Origin: Andrena cerasifolii
Taxonomy: Eukaryota; Arthropoda; Insecta; Hymenoptera; Andrenidae
Reading direction: 5' to 3'
DNA length: 64,000 nucleotides
NCBI RefSeq assembly: GCF_050908995.1
Contig: NC_135126.1
Span: 1,674,001-1,738,000, forward strand
In this document: positions 10,646 to 22,775 of the stretch, piece after piece
Layout: every line of letters begins with the position of its first letter
Position numbering within the stretch: the first letter of the stretch is position 1
The notes under the pieces: generated by a model
The model's database searches: none
Seen by the model: the letters and a program-made list of their open reading frames with translations, nothing else
What the model was told of the DNA's origin: nothing
Made by a program: the position numbers and the translations under genes

Positions 10646-11876
10646 TTAATAATAATTCCTTATTGGAATACTTGTTAACTCCTTGACAACTTATCTTTAC
10701 AAGAAACGTTTCATGACTGCTGCACATCGCAAATCTTCCTCAAAACCCTAACATCCTTTGAGCACCCTATTATCTTCGAATTAATTTCCAGCTGACCGTG
10801 GACGAATTTTTTCCTTCTCCAAATCCAATCACCGCAACAATGTCATTGTACTTTGACGTCCCTTCTATTCTAAATATTTGGCGGAAAGGTGAGGAAACCC
10901 GGGCCAGCATCCCGACGTAAGAAGTGCCCGTGGACAGCAGGCTTTCGTGCATCATAAATCTCGTGGTCGGAGATAGGCCAAGCGAGAGCTGGCAGACAGT
11001 CAGGCAGGTATAGTCTCTCGCGGCTGACCGCGTAAACAGGGTGTAATTAAAAAATCACACTAGCCGGTCTTTGTGTCGAGCGTTGTATGTAGTTGATGTC
11101 CTTGCCGAGGCAATTCGAAATCCTGTCCCGGTCTCGCATTAGCGAGGGCGTGGTTGGTCGTTCGTTCCTGGTCCGAGGATAGCCAGCCTCGTAGTAATTG
11201 CACCAGACTCGTTTCCACCACACGACTTTTGCGGGTTCGACTTCTTTCTCTTGACGTACATTTTCCTTCTTCCTTCTTACGCTAGGCATGTGTCTCTGTC
11301 CCTCTCCTTCCATTTGCATTCTCCGTCGCCCCCGTGCGCCAGCGTTCCCTTGGATCGTTACACTTCGACAAAAGTAAACGGAGTCTGGAGACGCGTGGCG
11401 TCGAATCGTTAGTTAGCGTTTGTTGTATAACTGGGCTCTGTGGGGATCGCGATGGTGATCGCGCGCCACCGTCACGAGTACCGTTGTCGATGCAGAAAAT
11501 CGCGGATGGTATTAATAAAGTCGCCGTGGAGGTATTAATACGCGACACCCAGTGTCCTTGAACGAGATCGACGGGTGAAGGAATGATTTCGATCTGGCTC
11601 GAGTTGATAGCCATGGCAAAAAATGTGGGATTGGAATCGTCAGGTGTTGGTTAGGTAGATGAGACGGGAATGCTTTGTTAATGTTTATTAGCGTGGCAGG
11701 AAGCTTCTGAACGTGTTCTTTGTATTATTATTCGGGGGGCAGAATTGGTAGAGGCTGGTAGGCCAGATTTGGAATGTTTGAATTTCTAATAAATTATGTG
11801 AGCGAAATAGCAGTATAACGATTATTATATTTGATGAGGCATATGTTTGGCTATCTGATTAAATTATTAACCCTTC
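10646..11876. other. Unique sequence with a CpG-rich island (about 11040-11640), no gene
   Basis: Overlapping frames on both strands of the island are the usual by-product of high GC. None shows a domain or a coherent exon with splice sites. The island may be regulatory. The remaining sequence is AT-rich. Confidence 0.35.
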
Positions 11877-11880
11877 GTGG

Positions 11881-12220
11881 TTACACGGGCTGTATCGCAC
11901 CATAGAATATGTATTTGCCAATACTTCTGAAAAGTTTTAGACCTTAATAATGAAATTTAAAACGTTGATGAATTTTAAGAAACAACATCGCTTTTATCCA
12001 CAACTATTTTTTCAAATACTTAGAAATTTCAACGTATAAAAATTTACATTTCTAGGAAAAGACTATTAGAGCATGATTTTATGAGTAGTACAAATGTACA
12101 ATTATCACTCAAAAGTTAATAGATTCAGAGATACGAAAATGGTAACTGAAAAATGACGCTGGGGTGCAGTGAACCCCATGCGACCAATTTGTGGTTATAA
12201 CAAGGTGTGACGACGGAGGG
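11881..12220. mobile_element. TTAA-flanked MITE with CCCTT ends (piggyBac-like), copy 1
   Basis: TTAA (11877-11880) is followed by CCCTTCGTGGTTACACG. The other end reads inward from TTAA (12221-12224) as CCCTCCGTCGTCACACC. Near the right end GGGGTGCAGTGAACCCC forms a small hairpin, like the hairpin near both ends of the copy at 59435. No coding sequence. TTAA plus a CCC start is typical of piggyBac-derived MITEs. Confidence 0.7.
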
Positions 12221-12235
12221 TTAAAGTTCACTTAA

Positions 12236-13275
12236 GGGGTCATCCGGTTAGCGCGCCGATAAATTCAGCGATTTTCAGGAATTTATTGCGACGAAAATAA
12301 TTATAGTAATGGAATAAAACTTTTTCCTATTTATTAAACCGCATTTCTACAGCAAATAAAAAATATAAAAGTATTAAATTTATTGCTTTTAAAATGCTTT
12401 TGAAAGCGGTCTTGATGACATGTTTAAAAATTCATGCCTCGCTCGTGAAGGCGATTTCAGCTATTAGACTTACCTGAACCCAAAAATCCAAACAGATTCT
12501 TGATCAATATGACTGTCGCTATCGCTCTTACTATAATTAGTTATTTATCTTAAAAATTAGCAAAATGGCGGGCGAAATGCAAGAAAAATGTTTTTCGTTT
12601 TTTTTTGTTTTGCTATTTCCGATTTTAAAAGTAGGTTAGGCTGAATGAAAATACTTGGTTGTTAGTCCCTGCGCGAATTATAGGTTTGCAGAATAAGCAA
12701 TACAATTTATAAAGCAATCGATTCGCTAGATTTTGAGATTTTATCTTCACGATGTGAAAAACCTCTGCGCTCCCTACAAAATGCCTCTGTAGAAGCTAAA
12801 ATAATCGGAATCTTTCCATGAAAATTTAACAATAAATTCTTGAGGATACCGTCAAGGACCCAGTTCCTGATCACTTAAGTGTAACTACCGCGGGTTTTTG
12901 AACGTGTAAAGGGAAAACAACCAAATTTAAAATATTTCTTGTTATTTCAGTAAATCTAAGTTTTATCTTTCTTTCTTTTTATATAATAATAATTATTTTA
13001 TAATTTAACTTTGAAAGTGAAAAATATAAAGGGAGCAGTTTCTAATAACCTTCATACGTTTTACTATGAGCTATAAAATTTTCTTTATAAATTTCAAAGT
13101 ACTTCATAATTATTTAGTAATTTGTTAGAATAAATTTGTATCATAATAAGCTAATTATTTGGTTTATTTTCCTAAACTGGTCAGGAATTGGGTTCTGATC
13201 AGGAACTGGGTCCTTGACGGTATGTACTTTGAAAAAATGTTTAAAAAAAAATCGATGTTTTCAACCCGTCTAACC
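12236..13275. mobile_element. Probable TTAA-type element, left end clear, right end decayed
   Basis: TTAA (12232-12235) is followed by GGGGTCATCCGGTTAGCGCG, an end of the same type as the palindrome at 22776. Only a short inverse match (TCCGGTTAG) is seen near 13270, so the right boundary is uncertain. A separate TA-flanked MITE sits inside. The element starts 8 bp from the neighbouring TTAA of the preceding MITE. It is AT-rich and non-coding. Confidence 0.4.
12849..13220. mobile_element. TA-flanked MITE with perfect 25-bp TIRs, 372 bp
   Basis: Positions 12849-12873 and 13196-13220 are exact reverse complements (beginning CCGTCAAGGACCCAGTTCC). Both ends abut TA (12847-12848 and 13221-13222). 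A second partial copy of the TIR core (GGTCAGGAATTGGGTTC) lies just inside the right end. Perfect TIRs suggest a recent insertion. The TA duplication suggests mobilisation by a Tc1/mariner-type transposase (inference). Confidence 0.8.
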
Positions 13276-14990
13276 GGAAAGCTTTTGTAATATCTTCCAT
13301 GCTGGTCAACCAGCCCCATGGTCGGGGTTGGTAAACTAACAGCAAGGGGGTAGGTTAACTATAAGCGCAATCAGTTACGAAAACGTTATTAGCAACTTAT
13401 TTCAGTAGTAATAAAATAACCCAATGTCACAAGAGTGGTTTCATTCTAAAATATTTACTAATCTTTAATAATAAGTAACAATTTAAACCTTTATAGTAGC
13501 AATAAATCTTGTACCTAGTATTATACAAACATCCACTATCTTCTATCAACTAGTCACTACCTTCATAATCTGATGTGCAATTTTTCCACTCGTAGAAAAG
13601 TACATATCAATTTTTCGATAAGCGTTGGTAACTACCAAACAATTAACGACATATGTGTAGTAGAAGTGACTTGTTTCTACAGTAAATCTCTCCACGGTAG
13701 AGCACACGTCGATGCAAAGGTATTAAGAATTAATCAACCTACTCCTTGAGAAAACCAGCCCCGGTCTCCCCTGTTAATATCAAAACGATTAATTCTTCTC
13801 TGCATTCTTGCAATCATCCCATTCCACACTACAAACATCCTCGAATTTGCCTACGTCTCATCCATAACTGCGATCTTGCCCTTTCTTAGAATCCATTTCA
13901 AAATACGGAGATTCATCTGAATAGGACACTCCTGAAATTATTCTCACAGTACTCGCCACACGTCCCCAGACAGCCGAACCTTCGGCATACGAGATACCGT
14001 TTCGGTGAGAGCCTCGCCAAACACCATCGACGTCCCTGAATTTAATTACACGCGGTACGTGTACGTGCAATCGACTCGGATTAAACCCTTCGCGGCGATT
14101 CATTGTTTCGATCGTTTCTGGTAGCGGAGAAGCAGCCACCGTGACCTCGACTTTCCTGGAACCGCTTCGAACGCTGTCCCGGTTTGCCCTTTCACCCCCT
14201 TCGTCCACCCTCGCCGGCCAGTTGCGTAGCTTCGGGGACTAAAGAATTCGCTGTATTATGCCGCGCGAGAAAAATGTTCAAGTGCGCCGACAAACCATTG
14301 CCCGTGTTGCTCAGGTGTCTACCCCCCTTTGTTCTCCGGCGAACTTTTCAGCGGCGGGTGCACGAATTTACATGCATACGGCACAATACAGCGATCATTG
14401 CGACGTCCCGCGAACAATGCCCATTTGCATACAAGATTTTCGGATTTTCTTTCCCGTGTCTCGACCCGATATGCAGGGGGGCGCAAAAGCTGGCTGGAAG
14501 AATTTCGAGCGCACGATCCAGCCGTCTGGCTTCTGATATTTCTCGGCCGCTGGTTTAGTGGTTCTGCTTCGGGGAGCTTGCTCCAAGTACGGGCGCTTAG
14601 ATTTGTCGTTATTCAGTGACATGTAATTGCGCGAGCAAACGGCGAACCTTGAAATTATATCATTCCGATGGGAGAAAGTAGCACTCGCGGGTGTTCGTGT
14701 GCTCGCTTTGGTCTCTAAACGGCCAGCATGCCTCGGTCGGGGTTGCCTGTTTCTCTGCTAGCTTGAAATTACCTGAATTGTGTCACTTTCGTTCGAAGTG
14801 ACGTGGGTAATCATTCAGAATGCCAATTTTAGTGTTTTCTTTGTTTACTCGGATGGGTGATAGAGAAGCAATCTTCACACTTTTGTATGAATCTTTGGAA
14901 CTCTACCTTGCTTATTTAATTTTTATCGAGCAGGTATTGGAACCAAATAATGGCATTGACGAATAGCAACGACACTTCTTGTAGAATGGT
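13276..14990. other. Unique sequence with a CpG-rich island (about 13860-14760), no gene
   Basis: A hairpin (ACCAGCCCCATGGTCGGGGTTGGT region, about 13310-13333) and an AT-rich stretch precede a CpG-rich island. Frames in the island (for example 14184-14558) overlap on several frames and both strands and show no domain. Possible enhancer; no exon supported. Confidence 0.35.
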
Positions 14991-14999
14991 CATTTTATC

Positions 15000-16322
15000 G
15001 GTTCCATATCAAAACTACACAGTACAATATTACACGTGCAATTTAGCACACATCAGAATAGTGCACAGAAGATAGTGCACATACAATTTAGAACACATGC
15101 GATTTATAATGCACATACTATTTAGGACACAGAATATAGTGCACATACAATTTAGAACACATGCAATTTAACGCACATTTTTTTAGGGCACATCAGGATA
15201 GCGCACAGCAAAATTTCACGCACAACCATCTTCTCGTCGCCGTCGACTGTTTCACAGCCGGTGGTATTAGTATTGGTTGGGGCTAGATTAGGGCGAGGGG
15301 TGCGTAAAGCGTTACAAGTATCGCGCGATGGAGTTAATATCGCTATTGTTGTCAAGGTCATCATTCTGAACATTTCCCTTTAAACTTTTTGGTGGTCGGC
15401 TTTGGTTTACGTGATATTAATAAAAAAACATAACTTAACATTAGAATTATCGAGTTTAACCCTTAGTATCATAGTGTAACACCCGTGTTACATGAATTGA
15501 TAAAATCATGCGCGCTGTTTGGGGTCTTTTTCATGAACTTTAAAGCGTTACTTTACTATTACCATATGTAACAAGTGTCCTTAGGGCAGAAATACAACCG
15601 TAGAAATTCTACTGTTATAATACACTGTCTCGTATTGTTGATTACAACTCTTCATTTCGCCAGGACCACTGAAAATACCAGGGAAATGCTAATTTTTCTC
15701 TCAATTATTTCGGATTTCCTTTGTGAATAAATTTGATGTCGGACATTATAATGTATGTAACAGTAGTATAACATTCTGCAAAACCGAGCATTCGCTTAAC
15801 ATTATAATACATAGGTACCTTTATGCATGGTTTAACACTGATGTTATATCTCTCCATATTTTTTCATTTATATAAAAAATTGTTGCAATAGCAATTTTTT
15901 GCTTATTTTTACGATGAAATGTGGACAAAAATGGACCGATAAGAATTTTTCTGAATAAAAAAAAATCATGATACTAAGGGTTAACAAATACTCACATCGG
16001 TTCGCCACCATGCTTTACGCGCCCTCCGCCCTGATCTAGCCCCAACCAATACTAATACCGTCGGCTGTGAAACAGTCGACGGCGACGAGAAGATAGTTGT
16101 GCGTGAAATTTTGCTGTGCACATCAGGATGTGCACTAAAAAAATGTGCGTTAAATTGCATGTGTTCTAAATTATATGTGCACTATATTCTGTGTCCTAAA
16201 TCGCATGTGTCCTAAATAGTATGTGCACTATAAATCGCATGTGTTCTAAATTGTATGTGCACTATTCTGATGTGTGCTAAATTGCACGAGTAATATTGTA
16301 CTGTGCAGTTTTGATATGGAGC
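15000..16322. mobile_element. Mutator-like foldback element with 9-bp target duplication and long TIRs
   Basis: The arms 15000-15312 and 16012-16322 are reverse complements of over 300 bp. A 9-bp direct repeat CATTTTATC flanks the element at 14991-14999 and 16323-16331. Long TIRs with 9-bp duplications are the hallmark of Mutator-like elements. The ends read GGTTCCATATCAAAACT and GCTCCATATCAAAACT. The arms are built of repeated words such as GTGCACATACAATTTAGAAC. The spacer (15313-16011) is mostly a later TTAA insertion; without it only about 178 bp of spacer remain. No transposase is encoded. Confidence 0.85.
15460..15980. mobile_element. TTAA-flanked MITE with CCCTT ends (piggyBac-like), copy 2, nested
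   Basis: Ends CCCTTAGTATCAT in inverted orientation, each abutting TTAA (15456-15459 and 15981-15984). It lies in the spacer of the Mutator-like foldback, so it inserted after it. A GTAACACCCGTGTTAC hairpin follows the left end, echoing the subterminal hairpins of the copies at 11881 and 59435. Non-coding. Confidence 0.8.
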
Positions 16323-16331
16323 CATTTTATC

Positions 16332-17319
16332 AAGGCTCGAGAAGTCTTCGAGTGAGACCTTGTAGGTACTATTTTATTCTTAAAAATTTGACATCCATCA
16401 AGAATTCCCTATTAAAAAATTACACATTTCCAAATCACAAATTTCCATACTAAAAACTTGGATAATTCTGTCCCCCCTTCAAGATAGGTACTCTTTAGAA
16501 ACATCTACACTTCCCACAGCTCTCCAAGACGTTTCTGCTCAACCCGTAAAACATTTGTTGCGAAATTCGTGAATCATCGAATCGAACAACGATCGGGACA
16601 AACGCTCCGTAGAGTTACATGCATAAATCGAGCCGAGTAACGCCCTGGAGGGGTGTGGGGGGGACTGCGGCACTGACGAATATCAATGGCATCTCTAAAT
16701 ATCAATAGAAAGGCCATTTTACGGTGGTCTGAAAAGCCGTCGAGTGAGTCCTTGCACAACACCGTTACGATGGAGCGGTGCGAGGCAAAAGTGACGCTGG
16801 CTCGTGTGTCGAGACCGCGATCTACCGATCTAGGATCGATCTTAGAGGCCGAAATCGGGGGCATTAATCAGCGGTGCGTACACGTGGGTGGCCAGTATTG
16901 ACGCAAATCGTAATAATCGGTACGTTTACCGCGCGGGCGAGATAAATCGAGCGAGGTCGAGGCTTCGGCAAGGCGAGTGTCCGTCGATTTTCGAAAGGCA
17001 GCTATCAAAGGTCGATCGCCCTCACGATATTTCTCGGCTGGCATCGAGAAAGTAACGCGGCTCGCGATCACTCGCTGGATGGCGGGGATAGGGAAAAAAA
17101 AGAAAGCAGGCGGCTTCTAAGAAGCTTAAAAACGCGGCGGTTCTCACGATTCCCCGTGTGAAATGGAATTGAAGCGTGAGTTGCATAAATATGAGCATAT
17201 ACGGTATAGCTTCTATCGATGCAACAGCGCCTACGACGAAGGTGGAGCGAGGAATTTTTATGGCGTAGGTGCACTCGCGATGATTATTCGCTTCTCTTCG
17301 AATCTCCACAACTAACAAC
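16332..17319. other. CpG-rich unique sequence, no gene
   Basis: AT-rich to about 16550, then CpG-rich to about 17300 with homeodomain-like TAATAATCGG and GATAAATCG words. Overlapping frames on both strands lack domain signatures. Candidate regulatory island. Confidence 0.35.
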
Positions 17320-17733
17320 GAGAGTATTTTAGGTGTCCGCCTCCGATCATTTTGATTTTTGGATATGTTGTAGAGGACCGAAAAATAAGAAATACGTGTT
17401 TTTTTATTTTTCCCAGTTTTTATATTTGGGGGTGAAAACTGCGTTCAAAGTTAGGGTTGAAAAATCATTTTTGTGGATTTTTGAAAATCTGGTGAGTCAG
17501 TCATATTTCGCATTCAAAGACACAAAATTCGTCCATTGACACTATTCCCCTATCTCTAATAGTTCTCGAGATATTCCACAAAAACGATTTTTCAACCCTA
17601 ACTTTGAACGCAGTTTTCACCCCCCAAATATGAAAACGGGGAAGTATAAAAAACACGTATTTCTTATTTTTCGATCCTGTATAACATATCCAAAAATCAA
17701 AATGATCGGAGGCGGACACCTAAAATACTCTCC
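17320..17733. mobile_element. Palindromic foldback element, arms about 165 bp
   Basis: GAGAGTATTTTAGGTGTCCG at the left and its inverse at the right start arms of about 165 bp that match closely (17320 to about 17490, and about 17565 to 17733). The frames near 17333 and 17501-17719 are the same peptide read from each arm, so they are not genes. No clear target-site duplication. Confidence 0.8.
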
Positions 17734-20700
17734 TCGTAAGTGATAGAAGACACAGAGCAAATTTTTAATTATCTGATCGTGCATACTCGCCGGAGTTTGC
17801 GCATGATTCTTCGAAAATTCGGTGATCGTTAAATTTGAAGCACTTTCCTGCGCGCACTTATTAGAAATTTCAAATGTAGTGAAATGCCTTCTTAGCTTTG
17901 AACGCTGTTTTCTCGAAACTACGTTTCTCAAATCGGTGCCAATGATATGTATTTCAAAAACTACTGAACCGATTTGAATGAAACTTGGCACGATTATTGC
18001 TCACATTAGTCTTTATCGTTTGGATTTTTTTTTTAAAAGCCACAGTTTGTGTTTAGTCATTAATAACCTGATGAATTTTTTTTCAGAAATTGCATTTTAA
18101 TGTTGAATCACTCATATATTTTTTCAAAAAAGAAATTTTAAACAATAGCGTATGATGAAGACTAGTTTCTTTTACACACTTTAAGGAACATTTTTCCCTT
18201 TTTCTTTCGGATTTTGCATTTCCAAACTCTCCTCAACCTGGTCCAGCTTTTAACACGTCGACTACCGAATACACTGATCGGCGTTTTCTTGCTTTGCTCT
18301 TTCACCGATTGGATGGTCTGGAACGGTAAATCAATTGTGTAGGAATAATTGAAGGGTCGGCGATAAGGGGATTAGCCACCATCCCTTTTTTAAACAGTAC
18401 ACTCCGATCGGGGCGTTTTCGGCGTCGAGGAAAACACCGTCCGATTTCATCGGCAGTCAACGTGTTAAATGGAATCTCGTCTTTCTCTCGCACGAGACGA
18501 AAGATTACAAGAATCCCTGAGCAGCTGACAATCTTCTCTCGTTCTGACAGCCTTTTTTCCAGCTCTTTCGAGCGGGTCCCTTGTGTCCTACGTGGACGGC
18601 CATCCATCCATCCGTCTGTCCGTTCGTTGGCGCGTCGTTTCGACCTCGGTAACACGAAATTTACAGCGACCATTACGCGCTGATATTCTTTGTCTTGTCG
18701 CTCAACCACAACCATTCCTCCCCGTTGCTCTCGGCGACGCCTTCGGAACACTTTGTTGCCGCGGCTAGCAGCGCGCGAACAACGCTCTTACCACCCGGGG
18801 ATTCCCGGCTTGCAAAACGATTTGCTCGCCTCTCATGCACTCCCCCCTCGCTCTCTGTGCGCCCCTAATGCGCTGGAATCCACGGGAATGGATTGCCGTT
18901 TGACTTCATTTCCCTTGACGGGCCCCCCGCCCTGTTGTCAAGCACCTCCGATCTCCCAGCAAAATCGCAACCAGCGCGAGTCGGCCTCGCCGCGGAGGCT
19001 CGCGAGCATTTTTCGTTGACCCTTACTACTGAATGGCGCGTCGCGGAGGGACTCTGCTGCGCGCAGCCTTTTGGGTCGCTATCAACGACGAATTCCTCTT
19101 CGATTCCAATCGCTCCATAGATCCTCTAGATAAAGGAAAAAGTATATTTCATTTCGCCTTTAAAATTTTTGAGGACGATCATTTTCCTTAGGTCGTTTTT
19201 AGAAATTGAAAATTGAGTATGTAGGAAAGCTGGCCTTATCAGATATTAATTAAGAATTTAAATTATTCGAGCTAGTATTCTGATTGTAGAGTAAAGTGGT
19301 GTCCGTGGTTAATTGTTTAATGCTCCCTACTTCGTTTTTGTCCGTTCAGTCGCGTGGATAACTCATTGAAACATTATCACGCGTCGAGAGTCGTCAACAT
19401 TGCGCGCAGCGAGGCAAAGTATAGTAATTGCATTGTTAATTCAGGAATCGCACTGAGGCACTCCGATTAGATGCCGCCTAACCCTGCGCGGTCTTTACGA
19501 AACACCAACGGCGTTACTCTCGGCTCGTGATACATTCAAGGTTTTGTTGTTTGAATTCTAGACTACGCCGGCGCCCGTCTCTTACTTTCACCTCGTTTGT
19601 TACACGTACGCCTTTTCATCTCTCTCTCGCGATTGCACGGGATTCTTGCCGACAATTGACCCGAGCAAAACGCTCGCGTACACGCGCGGATGCATCGCGT
19701 AAACGGCGATGCAGCGGGTTTCAGCCGCTAATTCGATGTTAACAAATCCATTCCCAGCACGGCGCATTATCGCTTTATCCCTTTCACGCGATCCCTGCGC
19801 ATGGGCTGCAAGGAGAACGTGACGGGGCAGTCAATTCATCGTATTCAAATTAATCTTGGCATATTGCTTCTCCTCATTCCTGTTCCATTTTCAAATTGGC
19901 CACATGCGTGTGGAAATTTAGACCTTTCGACGGAAGTAACGGCATTGGTAAATTTTGTTCGTTGTGCTAAGTAGTAGTTGTGTATTTGTGAAGATAGATT
20001 CTAGTACAGAAGAAATTCACCTGTGCAAAATTTAAGCATGGAAATAGTACGTACTTTCCTCAGGAAGATCTTTGATATGCTTTATGCTGGATTCATGGAA
20101 AAAGTCATGGTCCAAGAGTGGCAAATTTGAGGGCAGAGAAATTGGTAGAAAGAGAAAATTAAAATCAATAAGAAAGTAAAACTTTTTTTTAAAAAACGGT
20201 GAAAAAGTAGGTAATACATTTAAATTGTTTTTAAATCACCCATTTAATTACTATTATACTAGAGAAAGGTGCGTATCTATACTTATTTAGGATCTTTACA
20301 AAAGGCTTTTGTTATTCAAAAATATCTACAAAAAATTTCACTCACTCACTGTCAAAAATTATATTTTAAAATAATTATTTATAATTAAATATAAAAGGTG
20401 GAAAGAATCACTTTTGCCCAGAGCAGCGGAAGAGCTAGATCGGGTCCTGGTAAAAGTAGGGGTTTAAAAGATTTGAGAGTTGCATTCTTCTCGAAATTCT
20501 AAATGGTCAAGTGGAAGATAAATAAAACAGTTCTGTGTCTTCAGAAATGCTTTCGCAGCTCAGCGAAAGGCTATTGTATTCGCATATGGCACTAGAAATT
20601 CTGAATCATATTTACCATCAGTTCGACATAAATTTTTCAAAGCACATTAATATCTTCGCTATTTCCTTATCTACACTGAAAAAGCTCAGTTTCGTTTAGG

Positions 20701-20942
20701 TATACTGAATGATTAATTTGCAATATTGATACATACTTGTATCATAATATCTGTTCATCTTATTTCATCTCTTTCTGTTGTTTTCTTTGGTATTTGTTAT
20801 ATCAATTTTAATTTTACCTTATTTGGCCGTTCTGTAGTCACGTCTTTGTGCTTTATTTTATAATGTGTCAAAGGGTCGTAATCCTCTACTAAATAAATAA
20901 ATAAATAAAATATCTATTCACACCGACAGAATTACTTAGCAA
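17734..20942. other. Unique and low-copy sequence with CpG-rich islands (18470-19130, 19360-19850), no gene
   Basis: 17740-18050 resembles degenerate interspersed-repeat sequence. Two CpG-rich islands follow. Their long frames (for example 18302-18751, minus) are arginine/serine-rich chance frames overlapped by others on the opposite strand. A TAAA tetranucleotide run lies at about 20893-20916. No exon supported. Confidence 0.35.
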
Positions 20943-20944
20943 TA

Positions 20945-22099
20945 AGGTAAAGGCAGCAGTAGTTGACCATGCATCAGTAGTTAACCACTTTTCACAAAAA
21001 CGTGAGCAATAAGGTTTTTAGAAGTGACGATCTTTTGAACAAAGTGCAGTTGATGTGCCCAGAAATCTAGCGACTAAAATCTAAAACACTCAAGTGTCAA
21101 GTAAATTATGAATAGTATTGGCGAACGTTTATTTACATCAAGGTGAGTACCGTGTTCCTATATCGTTATTTCCTTAATGATTTTGATAAGAACAGGTGTA
21201 TGGTTCAGGTAAAAAAATTCGTAGGTTATTAACTCTTTGTGACTGAACTCTTCACTTGTTAAACTCTCATAGTGTTCTATATTTGATAAATACACCATTT
21301 TTGTTATACTAATATCAAAAACACATAGTTTGTGGGGTGGTCAAGTAATGGCTCTTGTCATTCTAATTGTTTCTAAAAGTTGACAGGTATACATAGTCAA
21401 TTAGTGACTATGTATATATTGTGAGTCATTTTTTAGGTCACTGATTCCGAATCCGACATAGGATTTATAAAATTAATTTATTTAAATAATTTGTTTAACA
21501 AATTATACTGTAAAAAAGTTTTTAAATAAATAAAAAAATTTCGGAAACTTATACATGATTGTTCAGTTATTTTCCCCGCAGAACACGATTCTATATGCAA
21601 CAAAACATGTAATTTTGCAATCATTTGTTTAAACAAATTAATTTTACAAAGCCTATGTCGGATTCGGAATCAGCGACCTCAAAAATCACCAACACATATA
21701 CAACTTTTTCGTGCAGTTACCCAGTTTCTTTTAATTTCACTTGCCTTTTTAGTTCTAACTTGATCTAAATTATTAACAATAATCGATACTAACCTACCTA
21801 CATCATTGCCTTAATTCTGTTTCTAGTATAGGTGGTCAATTACTGACCAACATAGGGTCAACTACTAGTATTTTCATTTTTAAGGATGTTCAACTTCTGG
21901 TGCAGTTACTGAACTTTGAAAAACGATTCTAAAATTTTTATAAAATAACTTTATTAAAAAATCCTTCTCATTACATAATTTAGAAAGCTTAAAGAGTATC
22001 TTTAGGCAACGACTGTGACTATTTAATGACAAAGCGAGTAGTTACTATTGTTTACGTGAAGAATTTCTCTTAACTGGTCAACTACTGGTGCCTTTACCT
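20945..22099. mobile_element. TA-flanked DNA transposon remnant with subterminal iterons (family member 2)
   Basis: TIRs of 25 bp with one mismatch begin AGGTAAAGGC and continue into CAGTAGTTGACC. Both ends abut TA (20943-20944 and 22100-22101). The word CAGTARTTGACC recurs in both orientations (about 20956, 20973, 21830, 21851, 22074, with weaker copies). The terminal AGGTAAA matches the start of the element at 56515 and resembles that at 1249. A separate inverted-repeat element is nested inside. No transposase frame survives. Confidence 0.8.
21412..21702. mobile_element. Inverted-repeat MITE nested in the element at 20945
   Basis: GATTCCGAATCCGACATAGG near 21440 and its inverse near 21655-21675 lie within inverted arms of about 60 bp that extend outward through AGGTC and an AT-rich end. 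The outer limits are approximate. Being inside another element, it inserted later. Confidence 0.65.
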
Positions 22100-22101
22100 T
22101 A

Positions 22102-22771
22102 CGACTATTTTCGTCGTTACTCAGGAGAAGAATAATCCCCCCTTTTGTACACAGATTTTCTATTATCTTCCTGTAGTAATCCATCATAAAATTTATTTTC
22201 TCTCCGAGAGTACTCGGTCTCGTATTTTTATTCGCCGTGATTTCAAACGCGTGCATTTTTCTTCATCGACAGGCGCGCAGACCAATGCATATCATCTTTA
22301 GAAAGCATACAGGTAAATGGCGGGCGGCCGCGAGTAGAGCTTACGGTTAATGTTCTGTGACGTTCGAAGCGTAAGACGTCCAAGTGCGACCGGATTCCGC
22401 GGTAGCAGCGACCGTTTCACGCGCATCCGGATGAGGAAGATAGAGAAGGAGCAAAAGTGCACGCGCCAACGAGAAACAATAAGCAGCTGTGTTGCACCGG
22501 TGCATTCCAATTACCGCGGTGCTCTACAGTCCGCCCTAACGTTATCCGTAACTACTGCGCCGCGCACTTCGAGCAAATGTAATACAACTATCGGATGACG
22601 AAACGTGGAAGCCGATGACGGGATTCGTCTTGACCCATATTTAAAAGGGAAAGATTTCGAAACTGGAAATTCAGAAAATTATGAAACTGGAGGCGTAGAA
22701 AGTAGGTATTCTTAGAATTTTTTTCCAGGCCTTAAAATTTTAGTTAAATATTGCTGCATGATGCAATTCCA
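22102..22771. other. Unique sequence with a CpG-rich island (22250-22620), no gene
   Basis: A short CpG-rich stretch with ACCGGATTCCGCGGTAG and similar words between two transposons. Frames on both strands are short and without a domain. Confidence 0.3.
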
Positions 22772-22775
22772 TTAA

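Noticed and set aside
17333..17719. Two reading frames with nearly the same peptide, one per strand
   Set aside because: They are the two arms of the palindromic element at 17320-17733 translated from each side.
18302..18751. 149-codon minus-strand frame, Arg-rich
   Set aside because: CpG-island shadow overlapped by several plus-strand frames. No domain.
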